Origin: Ereboglobus sp.
GTDB taxonomy: Bacteria > Verrucomicrobiota > Verrucomicrobiia > Opitutales > Opitutaceae
Direction of reading: 5' to 3'
Length of the DNA stretch: 49,309 bases
Assembly (NCBI GenBank): GCA_029974595.1
Contig: JARKRC010000036.1
Coordinates: 1 to 49,309, forward strand
A model generated the notes under the pieces. That model was given only the letters and a program-made list of their open reading frames with translations, ran no database searches and was not told the origin of the DNA. Position 1 is the first letter of the stretch. Every line of letters starts with the position of its first letter. Below, in pieces: positions 33,062 to 42,125 of the stretch. The position numbers and the translations under genes were made by a program.

Positions 33062-33739
33062 TCATTTGATGAGTTCGCAGGGCGTGTTGGCGCCGAGGCC
33101 GCAGGCGTTGGCTTCGTCGGTGTCGATGTGGACTTCGAGTTTGAAGTCGGGCGAGACGCGCACGAACATGCGGTCAAAGGTGACGCCGCAATCGCCGCCG
33201 ACGCGCAGTTTCATGTAGGCGCTGTTTTTCACGCCGTAGAACGCGGCGTCGTCCGGATGCATGTGGACGTGCGGCGCGGCGCGGATGACGCCGACGGGCA
33301 GTTCGAGAAAACCGGCGGGGCCCATCAACATGCAGCCGGGCGTGTCCTTGATGTTGCCGGAATTGCGGACGGGGATTTCGAAACCGAGCGAGATGGCGTC
33401 GGTAAAGGCGAGTTCGACCTGGTTGAGGTCGCGGCAGGGGCCGAGGATGCGGAGGTTCGAGATGACGCGCGAGCGCGGACCGATGAGCGTGACGGTTTCC
33501 TTCGCGGCGTATTGGTCTTTCTGATACAGCCACTTTATCGGCGTGAGCGTCCGTCCTTTGCCGAAGAGGGTTTCGACGGCTTGCGGGGTGAGGTGGCAAT
33601 GGCGCGCCGAGACGTTGACGAGAAGGGGATTGGGCGCGCGGACGGTCCGGGGCATCGGCTGGCCGAGGCGCTCATAAAGCGCACGCCGGACTTGGTGCTC
33701 GATGGTGGCGCGATGGGGGGATGGCGGCGCGAGGGACAT
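33062..33739 (-). CDS. pduL: PduL-type phosphotransacylase
   Basis: A 225-aa enzyme that exchanges acyl-CoA and phosphate, recycling CoA inside the compartment and making the acyl-phosphate for the kinase. Zinc-binding histidines are seen in LVNVSARHCHLTPQAVE and APHVHMHPDDAAFYGV. LGPCRDLNQVELAFTDAISL and FKLEVHIDTDEANACGLG complete the two beta-barrel halves. An N-terminal helix, HRATIEHQVRRALYERLG, resembles an encapsulation peptide. I chose ATG 33739; the longer frame (TTG start) translates a repeat patch. First gene of the operon; the start has no clear Shine-Dalgarno. Confidence 0.95.
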   Translation of the reverse strand: MSLAPPSPHRATIEHQVRRALYERLGQPMPRTVRAPNPLLVNVSARHCHLTPQAVETLFGKGRTLTPIKWLYQKDQYAAKETVTLIGPRSRVISNLRILGPCRDLNQVELAFTDAISLGFEIPVRNSGNIKDTPGCMLMGPAGFLELPVGVIRAAPHVHMHPDDAAFYGVKNSAYMKLRVGGDCGVTFDRMFVRVSPDFKLEVHIDTDEANACGLGANTPCELIK

Positions 33740-33828
33740 GGTTGGCGGGAAATGCGGAAGTGGGAATGCGGATTGCGGAATCAAGAAGCGGTTTTGCGGT
33801 GAACTGGATGCAGACGATTTTCCGTTTA

Positions 33829-33840
33829 TGACGCAAGTCA
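33829..33840. promoter_or_regulatory. Candidate operator upstream of the microcompartment operon
   Basis: TGAC-GCAA-GTCA is a perfect 4-bp inverted repeat with a 4-bp spacer, about 90 bp upstream of pduL and next to an AT-rich stretch. Short palindromes occur by chance; no regulator gene for the operon lies in the window. Confidence 0.25.
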
Positions 33841-33951
33841 ATCATATAATTTCGACATATTTTGCGCTGGCTGACCGGTGCTTTCACCGCGTATGGAGGC
33901 GTGGCGCGACAGTCAGCGACAGCCAAGGCGGGGAAATCTTTGCCCGTGGAA

Positions 33952-33977
33952 TTGGAGGGCGTAGCTCCGCCTTCCAA
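33952..33977. repeat. Palindrome TTGGAGGGCG-tagctc-CGCCTTCCAA
   Basis: A 10-bp near-perfect inverted repeat around an AGCT core, downstream of the metalloprotease stop. It may end that transcript (no T-run) or be another REP-type palindrome. Confidence 0.5.
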
Positions 33978-34051
33978 ATCAAATATCGGCTGCATCTCCT
34001 TTATGTGACGCACAGGTCTCGCAGTCTGTATTGCAAGGGGCTGTGCGAGCT

Positions 34052-37000
34052 TTATGACTGTTTTGGAGCGAATGTCCTGCGGAGGGCAAGCAGAAGGCCG
34101 ATGGCGGCCATGCTCCAGAGACTCGGCGCACCGCCACCACCGCCGTTGCTGTTTGAATTGTTGTTATTATTGCCGTTGTTGCTCGTGCCACTGGTAGCGG
34201 CGGCGGCTTGGGTGACGGTGCAGATGCCATCGGTACCGGAGGCTGTGACTGTAATGACGCCGGTGCGTGCGGTTGTCGCGGTATTGACGGCATAGGTGGC
34301 GGTAAGAGTGGCGGTTCCCGAACCGAAGGACGGGGAGACAGATAACCATGAGGCCGACGAGGCTGCGGTCCAAGCGACATTGGCGTCGACAAAGACCGTG
34401 AATTGACCGCTTGTTGCGGACACTTGCTGTGCATCGGGGCTGATATTGAGCATGGCGGCCGTGCCGCTCGTCCAGGCGACTTGATCGAGCCAGGCGGCAT
34501 CGGCTCCGACGGCGAGATAGGGATCCTTTTTGTAGCTCCATTTCAGCACTTGCGCGCCTGTTCCGGTGAGGGTGAAGCTGCGTTGCGCCCAGTCTTTTTC
34601 GCCGGAGGTTCGAGCGCGTTCGGTGCCGTTGACATAAAAGTGGAGGATGTCGCCCCAAGTGCCGGTATGGTCGGTTTCTTCTGCCTCGGAGGAAACTTTC
34701 CACCAAAAGCTGAGGATACCGGGGCCGTTTACAGTGGTTTGAATCCAGGTTTCCTGTCCGGTGGTGCCGCTGGGCACAAGGGTTCCGAAGATGATGCCGC
34801 TGCGAGCTGCGTGCTGCCCGTCGTGCGTGGTGATGTTTTGCGTCGTCCAACCGGCATCGCCGCCGGTTGTCCATGCAAGGCTGTTGTTGAGCGCGGTGGC
34901 AAAGGGAATGTGGAGGGGCTGCGCGACTTTGCAGGTGCGGTTGATGCCGCCGCTGGTGATGGTGACGGTGCCGTGGCGGGGGAGGGACGTGTCGTTGGCG
35001 GCGTGGGTGACGGTGATGGTGGCATTGCCGGTGCCGGAAGCGGGGGTGACGGTCAGCCATGCCGCGTCGGTTGTGGCGGTCCAGGTTTTGCTGGTTGTGG
35101 CTGTAATGGTGAACTGGCCTGCGCCCGAGGCTGTTTCCCTGCTGGCGGGAGTCGTGGCGAAAATGAAGTCGGAGGGCGTCCAGACAACATTGCCGACCCA
35201 AGCGGAGCCGGTGGTTGAAGGGGAGGCTTTGAGAAAGGTCCAGCCGAAGGAGTGCGTGCCGGTGGTGGCGATGGCGATGGTTTGTTGTTGCCAGTTTTGC
35301 ATGCTGCCGGAGATGTCTGCGCGGACGGTGGTGCTTCCACTGGCGGCGTCGGTGGTGGCAAAGGTGAGCTCGTCTGATGCGCCGCCGGAGATTCTCCACC
35401 AGAAGCTGACGGTGCCGGGGCCTTCCACTGTGGTGACGATGCCGGAGGATTGGCCTTGGGTGATGGCGCCGCTTTGCGCCGCGGCGATGCCGTCGTGGGT
35501 GATGGCGGCCTGCCCGAACCAGCTGGCGGCACTGCCGGGTTCGGTTGTCCAGGTAAGGTCGCTGTTGAGGGCGGCGGCGAGCGTGGGGTTTGATTGGATG
35601 AGACTGGAGACGAGAGTGTATTGGCCGATGGCGCCGTAGGCGGTGTAGCCGGTGCGGGAGCTTTGCGAGGAGGCGTAGGGATTGCCTATGCTTCCGGAGG
35701 TGATGCGCACATACCACTGGCCGGCGGCGAGGCTTCTGCTGAGCGAGGCGGTGGTCGCGGAGGCGGGATTGTTGGAGTCAAGGACGCTGCCGCTGGAGTT
35801 GAGGATTTCGAGTTTTAGGTCGGTGTTGCCGACGATGGCACCGGTGCCTGAAAGGCGGCAGGGGTCGAGTGTGAAGGAGACGGTGCCGGAAGAGGAAAGG
35901 TTGAGCGAATAATAATGGGCGTCGCCGTCGTGGCGGATAATGCCGGTCGCGCCGAGGAGGCCGGTCGCATCCGGGACGAGCGGGGCGGCGGTCGCAAGGG
36001 TGTTGGAGGCGAGGTTTCCGCGATAGCCGACTTTGCCTTCGATGATGGCGAGGTCGTCCTCGTGGTTGTTGGCGTCGTAGTATTCGCCTTTTGACCATTG
36101 GACGATGTTTTTGTCGTAGCCGGCTCCCATGATGGGCGCCCAAGAGATGGCGCCGGTGCCGTGGCCAAGGTAGTAGCCGTTGTCTTCGCTTGTGGTATCG
36201 GCGCCGGGGCCGTCGTGACTGAGGCCGAGGTTGTGGCCGAGTTCATGCGAGACAGCATAGGCGATCTTGCCGTCGGCGGAAGTGAGTTTGTTGTAATAGA
36301 TGAAGGCCGGGCTGTAGTCGGTGGCGTAGTCAACTTCGCCGAAAACATTCCAGAGGGCGACGCCTCCGGCACTGTCTCCGGCGGGCATGGTTCTGCCGTT
36401 TTTATCTGTGCTTCGCGTGATGAGCGCGCGTCCGGTGGTGCGGGTGAAGGTGGCGGGTTTTTCGGTGGTCACGTCGACATCGAAGGGCGCGAAGTCCTCG
36501 GCAACGCGTTCCCAGATTTGGATGATGCTTCTCTGTTCCGCATCGCTGAAGGTTGTTTCGTCGCTATCGGTATCGTAGGGGCGGGCGCGGTAGATGGTGA
36601 CTTTGCCGTATTCCTCGATTTTGTTCCACACGGTGTTGGAGATGTCCATGCCGCCGAAATCAAGGAAGAGCACGCGGCTCGCGCCGGGGCGGGAGTGACG
36701 GATGGGCGGCTGGCTGATTGGGACGGGCGCGGCGGCGGGTTCCGCGTCGGGGGCAGAAGGCGTTTCGGCAGGTGTAATAGCGTCGTCGTCGCTGGTGGGG
36801 AAAAACTGGCACACGTAGTAGATCATGCCTTTCGAGGTGACGTGCAGGCTGGCATAATCCGCATCGGGCACGGGTTTCGCGGCGAGAGCCTTGAGGACGC
36901 GGGCTTGGGCTTCAGGGGCGAGGCGGAGAACTTCGTCGCGGAAGCGGGTTGACGGGATGTTTTCGAGGGTGGCGCGTTGTTTGGACGAGAGTGAAGCGAT

Positions 37001-37324
37001 GCGTCCGGATGCGTCCGGTGTGTGCGCGGCTGACTGCCGCAGGGGAGCGACGGATGGGCGGGATGCGGCGCGCTTCTCGGCTGCGGTGGCGACGCGAGGG
37101 ATGCGCGTTGCGGTGGCGTCGTCGGATTGCCGGGGTGTTGCGATGGCGGGCTGTGAGATCGGGTCTTGCGCAGCGGCAGCGGATTGTTGGGCGGTGGATT
37201 GCGACGCGATTTTTTCTTCGGGGCGATGCGAGCGAAAAACAAGCACGGTGCCTGCAACGAGAAAACACATGGCCACGGAAATCGAAATAATACGCCAATG
37301 CCTGATTTTTTTTGGAGAACTCAT
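34052..37324 (-). CDS. Secreted metzincin-type metalloprotease with BACON domains and C-terminal sorting tail
   Basis: A 1090-aa protein. Residues 9-31 are a signal or anchor helix. After an Ala/Ser/Pro-rich pro-region comes a peptidase domain with the full zinc motif HELGHNLGLSH (H360, E361, H364, H370). A bacterial pre-peptidase C-terminal type beta domain follows (DGDAHYYSLNLSSSGTVSFT). Then come two concanavalin-like segments (GPGTVSFWWRISGG and GPGILSFWWKVSSE) interleaved with two BACON-like domains (about 715-800 and 990-1065, AWLTVTPASGTGNATITVT and SWLSVSPSFGSGTATLTAT). The C-terminus is Asn-rich, then GGGGGAPS, a 15-residue hydrophobic helix and RR, which looks like a cleavable surface-sorting tag. 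The substrate is unknown; polysaccharide-associated proteins are plausible through the BACON/LamG-like parts. Confidence 0.88.
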   Translation of the reverse strand: MSSPKKIRHWRIISISVAMCFLVAGTVLVFRSHRPEEKIASQSTAQQSAAAAQDPISQPAIATPRQSDDATATRIPRVATAAEKRAASRPSVAPLRQSAAHTPDASGRIASLSSKQRATLENIPSTRFRDEVLRLAPEAQARVLKALAAKPVPDADYASLHVTSKGMIYYVCQFFPTSDDDAITPAETPSAPDAEPAAAPVPISQPPIRHSRPGASRVLFLDFGGMDISNTVWNKIEEYGKVTIYRARPYDTDSDETTFSDAEQRSIIQIWERVAEDFAPFDVDVTTEKPATFTRTTGRALITRSTDKNGRTMPAGDSAGGVALWNVFGEVDYATDYSPAFIYYNKLTSADGKIAYAVSHELGHNLGLSHDGPGADTTSEDNGYYLGHGTGAISWAPIMGAGYDKNIVQWSKGEYYDANNHEDDLAIIEGKVGYRGNLASNTLATAAPLVPDATGLLGATGIIRHDGDAHYYSLNLSSSGTVSFTLDPCRLSGTGAIVGNTDLKLEILNSSGSVLDSNNPASATTASLSRSLAAGQWYVRITSGSIGNPYASSQSSRTGYTAYGAIGQYTLVSSLIQSNPTLAAALNSDLTWTTEPGSAASWFGQAAITHDGIAAAQSGAITQGQSSGIVTTVEGPGTVSFWWRISGGASDELTFATTDAASGSTTVRADISGSMQNWQQQTIAIATTGTHSFGWTFLKASPSTTGSAWVGNVVWTPSDFIFATTPASRETASGAGQFTITATTSKTWTATTDAAWLTVTPASGTGNATITVTHAANDTSLPRHGTVTITSGGINRTCKVAQPLHIPFATALNNSLAWTTGGDAGWTTQNITTHDGQHAARSGIIFGTLVPSGTTGQETWIQTTVNGPGILSFWWKVSSEAEETDHTGTWGDILHFYVNGTERARTSGEKDWAQRSFTLTGTGAQVLKWSYKKDPYLAVGADAAWLDQVAWTSGTAAMLNISPDAQQVSATSGQFTVFVDANVAWTAASSASWLSVSPSFGSGTATLTATYAVNTATTARTGVITVTASGTDGICTVTQAAAATSGTSNNGNNNNNSNSNGGGGGAPSLWSMAAIGLLLALRRTFAPKQS

Positions 37325-37439
37325 GGTGGGAGATCTTGAGGATGGGAAAAGTATGCTCTCGGAATGGCACTATTGCTGCAAGAAAGCTGCAAGGAGATTC
37401 TCGGACACGCGGGAACGGAGGGTGTTCGCGTTTTTTTAC

Positions 37440-38729
37440 TTACGCGAGTTGCCGCGCGAGCCAGTCGGCGGCGGTGCCGGTGGTCGGCTGGTGCAGGATT
37501 TCCCGGAGGCGGGCGGCGCAGCTTTCCGTGTGCGCGAGACGCGAGGGATTCTCGAGGCAGTCGCGGAGTTGCGCGACAAGGGCGTCGGGGGTGGCTGCGC
37601 CTTGGATGTGCTCGGGATACATCGGTTCATTGAGGAGCAGGTTGGCGATACCGATGTAGGGCACTTTTATCAGGAGGCGTCCGAAGAAATGGGTGATGGG
37701 GTTCATGCGATAGACGACCGCGCCGGGGATTCCGGCGAGCGCGCAGTGCATCGACATGGTGCCGGAGCTGGTGAGCAAGGCGGACGCCGCCACAGGCGCG
37801 CCGGTGGGACGAAACGTGATGCCGGGCGGGATGGGAAATCTGCGCAGGACGGAGAGGATGTCTTCACTGGGGTAAAGAACGACGGCGGGGCGGGAGGGTG
37901 GTCGGGTGGCACGGGCATCCTGCCCGTGTTCTGGAGAGATGGCGGAAGCGCGTATGCTGGTCGCTTCATTCAAACCCACGGGCTGGAAGCCCGTGCCACC
38001 CGACCCTTTCAGATTCAATCCGGCGCAATAACGTTCGTAGCCGGCAAGCATCAGCGGAAAGATGCGGCTGACTGCTTGCTTACGGCTGCCGGGGAGGAGG
38101 AGAATCGGGCCGCTGGCGTCGTAGGCGATGGGCGCGGCGTAGTCATCGGCGACAAAGGGATGTCCGACAAATTCGACTTTTCCGCGCAGCGCGGTGTCGT
38201 CATAACAGGCGGGCTCAAAGGGAAAGATGACCGCCATGGCGTCGAGGTCGCGCGCCATCGCGAAACGCCGCCCGGCTTTCCACGCCCAGATTTGCGGGCT
38301 GATGTAGAAAAGCGTGCGGGTGGGGCCGCCGCCTTTTGCGGAGAGGCCGCGTTTGCGCATTTCTTTCGCGAGGCGCAGGTTCATGCCGGGGTAATCGACG
38401 AAGCACACGGCGCGGGGTTTATAGACGGAAACCCAGCGCAGGATTTCGTTGAAGAGCGCCTTGAAGAAGGAAAAATGTTTCAGCACTTCCACGAAGCCGA
38501 TCACGGAGGTGGCGGTCATGTCGTGGAGGAGCTGGGCGCCGGCTTCGGCGAGCTCGGGGCCGCCGAGCGCCGAGATGGAGAGGTTTTTGCCGTCGGGGCG
38601 CGCGAGGAGTTCGCGCACCATGCGCGCCGCGTGCTGGTCGCCCGAGTGTTCGCCTGCGATGATGAGCACGTCCACGCGCGAGGCGCGCGGGGCGGGAAGG
38701 CGGAAGGGCAGGGCGGCAGGTTGGGACAT
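37440..38729 (-). CDS. lpxB: Lipid-A-disaccharide synthase (with repeat-encoded insert)
   Basis: A 429-aa glycosyltransferase that joins UDP-diacylglucosamine and lipid X in lipid A synthesis. Family motifs: VLIIAGEHSGDQHAARMV, LGGPELAEAGAQLLHDM, VDYPGMNLRLAKEMRKRG, YISPQIWAWKAGR, LLLPGSRKQAVSRIFPLML, LLTSSGTMSMHCALAGIP and the C-terminal LLNEPMYPEHIQG. The usual length is near 380. The excess is an insert of about 40 residues at 241-280 (GGTGFQPV ... EHGQDARATRPP) translated from a BIME. The insert lies between LLLPGSRK and VLYPSED, in a surface region. ATG 38729 starts MSQPAALPFR; the longer frame lacks support. Confidence 0.95.
   Translation of the reverse strand: MSQPAALPFRLPAPRASRVDVLIIAGEHSGDQHAARMVRELLARPDGKNLSISALGGPELAEAGAQLLHDMTATSVIGFVEVLKHFSFFKALFNEILRWVSVYKPRAVCFVDYPGMNLRLAKEMRKRGLSAKGGGPTRTLFYISPQIWAWKAGRRFAMARDLDAMAVIFPFEPACYDDTALRGKVEFVGHPFVADDYAAPIAYDASGPILLLPGSRKQAVSRIFPLMLAGYERYCAGLNLKGSGGTGFQPVGLNEATSIRASAISPEHGQDARATRPPSRPAVVLYPSEDILSVLRRFPIPPGITFRPTGAPVAASALLTSSGTMSMHCALAGIPGAVVYRMNPITHFFGRLLIKVPYIGIANLLLNEPMYPEHIQGAATPDALVAQLRDCLENPSRLAHTESCAARLREILHQPTTGTAADWLARQLA
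37901..38004. repeat. BIME inside lpxB
   Basis: GTCGGGTGGCACGGGC (37901-37916) and its exact complement (37989-38004) bracket two smaller palindromes, CACGGGCatccTGCCCGTG and CACGGGCtggaAGCCCGTG. The element is read through in frame by lpxB. The same family occurs at 46467-46569, 14196-14217, 177-197 and 49166-49186. Confidence 0.9.
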
Positions 38730-38889
38730 GCGGTTGGTTTTGTTTTGAGCAGAAAAAGCGCCAAGGGCGCAAAGATTCGGAATCAATTAATCACGGAAAC
38801 ACGGAAGCACGGAAGTGAGCCGAATTAATAAAACGGTTTTTCCGTGGTTTGATTTCTTTGCGGACTTGGCGTCTTTGCTGTTCAAAAAA

Positions 38890-40446
<1,557 letters not shown>

Positions 40447-40571
40447 AAATTGAGGGGCGCGATGATGAGGTTGGAGGAGAAGAGGTGGCAAGAGTGATGT
40501 CGGATGCGCGACCGCTCCGCCCGGACGTGTTCGGCGCCATACTTTATGGATTCAATCTGTTTTGCCTGTTT

Positions 40572-40595
40572 CGGACGGCTTGGTGTTTCCGTCCG
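40572..40595 (-). terminator. Hairpin after the DUF362-like gene
   Basis: CGGACGG and CCGTCCG pair across a 10-nt loop immediately downstream of the stop codon. There is no T-run on either side, so it is at best an incomplete terminator. Confidence 0.4.
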
Positions 40596-40597
40596 TC

Positions 40598-41635
40598 TCA
40601 CTTGTCCGCGTCAATGATCCGGTCGGGTGTGATGCGGACTGAGCCGACGCCGAGCGTCTCGGCAAAGTTGAGCGTGTGGATGTCTTCCGACACCGGCTTG
40701 AATCCATTGCGCGCGCGCCAGTGGTTCATGCGCGTCAAAATCATCGCGTCGAGCGCCACCGGGTCGCTGCTCAGCCACAGATACGGCTCCGACACCGTGT
40801 AGAGCGAATTGAAATACGGGCCGCCGATGAACTGGTAGTGCTCCAGGCTCGCGATCGTCAGCACCCATGTCTGGCGGAGCTCGGGAATCGCGCTCATTTC
40901 GGCGACAGCCGCAGGCGCGTTTGCCGGGCTGCGGAAGAAGCGCGCGGTGTTGCTCGCGTTCCACAGGGTCGCGTTCACCAGCGAGCCGTTCACGCCGAGG
41001 ATCGGATGATCGGTGAACACCGGCAGGTTGATCCAGAAATCCGCGTCCAGGAACAGCGGCGTGGCCAGAAAGCTCTTGCGGTCCTGCTCCTTGGTCGTGT
41101 TCGGGTCCTGTCCTTCCACGCTTTTCTCGGCAAAAATCGAATCGAAGCGCGACGGCAGCGGGCTGTCATAAAACCACACCGGATCGTAATACCGTCCCGA
41201 CTCAAGCACGTAAATCGGATGTCCCTTGAACGCATAATCCCCCTGGGCGTAGGCCGGCAGGTACCCTGTCATACGCAGGCGCATCTGGTTCAGGCCGACG
41301 AGAAAAATATTGTCCGGATCGAACCCGCGCCGCTCCATCGCCGAGATGACCGCTTTCACGAGCGCGATTGGCGTCGCCATGCCCGGCCCCGAGTCCGTGT
41401 AGATTTTCAAGCCCACCTTTTTTTTCGGTCCCGGGACCAGCTTGCGTCCCGTGGCGGCCTCGTATTTCGAAAGCAGCAATTCCACCTTCGCATCGTAGGC
41501 GCCCGCGTCGAACCGCGGCAGCTTCGCCTCCCATACCGGAGTGAGGGAAGACGCCGACGACGGGTTGGCCGCGTGCAAAAACGCCGCCGCAACCAGCGTG
41601 GCCGAAAAAAACAAGACTGCCTTGAAAAATCGCAT
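40598..41635 (-). CDS. Secreted DUF362-like protein
   Basis: A 345-aa protein with a clear Sec signal (FFKAVLFFSATLVAAAFLHA-AN). The body has KVGLKIYTDSGPGMATPIAL, VKAVISAMERRGFDPDNIFL and FWINLPVFTDHPILGVNGSL. It ends SSDPVALDAMILTRMNHWRA. Such 'D-W-INLP ... GVTG ... DPVALD' patterns are typical of DUF362, usually iron-sulfur or redox-linked proteins of unknown role. No ferredoxin cysteines are present here. No operon partners. Confidence 0.7.
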   Translation of the reverse strand: MRFFKAVLFFSATLVAAAFLHAANPSSASSLTPVWEAKLPRFDAGAYDAKVELLLSKYEAATGRKLVPGPKKKVGLKIYTDSGPGMATPIALVKAVISAMERRGFDPDNIFLVGLNQMRLRMTGYLPAYAQGDYAFKGHPIYVLESGRYYDPVWFYDSPLPSRFDSIFAEKSVEGQDPNTTKEQDRKSFLATPLFLDADFWINLPVFTDHPILGVNGSLVNATLWNASNTARFFRSPANAPAAVAEMSAIPELRQTWVLTIASLEHYQFIGGPYFNSLYTVSEPYLWLSSDPVALDAMILTRMNHWRARNGFKPVSEDIHTLNFAETLGVGSVRITPDRIIDADK

Positions 41636-41789
41636 GGGAAATTAGTCGTCTGTATTGAGAAAAAGTTTCGTCAGCCGGGATTTCATGGCAGAGCGCGCAC
41701 CCCGTTAAAAGGGAAATCGCACCCGTTGCGCGGCTGCTGGCGATTTATTTCTGGCGCCGGCACAACGCGCCTGTTCGCATGCCCGCCGC

Positions 41790-42125
41790 ATGGACAAAAC
41801 CTTCCCGCTTGAAATCACCGTCGAAGAAGCCGCGCGCCTGCTCAAGACCGATCCCGGCGGCGTCATGCTGATCGACGTGCGCGAGCCGCACGAAACCGCC
41901 ATCGCGAGCATTCCGGGCGCAACGCACATTCCCATGCGGCAAATCCCCGGCAGCCTTTCAACCCTGCCCCGCGACAAACGCCTCCTCATCCAATGCCACC
42001 ACGGCGGACGCAGCATGCGCGTCACCGAATATCTCCGCGCCAGCGGCTTTGAAAACGCGGCCAACATTGCCGGAGGGATCGACGCCTGGGCGCAGCGGAT
42101 CGACCCGGCGATCGCGCGCTACTGA
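41790..42125 (+). CDS. Single-domain rhodanese
   Basis: A 111-aa sulfurtransferase-type protein: ITVEEAARLLKTDPGGVMLI, DVREPHETAIASIPGATHIP, and active-site loop LIQCHHGGRSM with the catalytic Cys, then EYLRASGFENAANIAGGIDAW. It may carry persulfide sulfur or act in thiol chemistry. No export signal. Its last 7 bp overlap the 3' end of the convergent AsmA-like gene, so their transcripts are antisense at the ends. Confidence 0.93.
   Translation: MDKTFPLEITVEEAARLLKTDPGGVMLIDVREPHETAIASIPGATHIPMRQIPGSLSTLPRDKRLLIQCHHGGRSMRVTEYLRASGFENAANIAGGIDAWAQRIDPAIARY

Larger units (their letters stand above)
33740..34051. other. Intergenic region upstream of the microcompartment operon
   Basis: No gene seen. 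It holds a 'ggaatgcgg' repeat patch (33747-33780), a TGAC-N4-GTCA palindrome, an AT-rich segment (33842-33868) where the operon promoter probably lies, and a hairpin at 33952-33977 that follows the metalloprotease gene by about 75 bp. Confidence 0.55.

Noticed and set aside
33842-33868. TATAAT-like sequences as a firm promoter of the microcompartment operon
   Set aside because: TATAAT is on the wrong strand, and the minus-strand TATGAT has no -35 partner at proper spacing.
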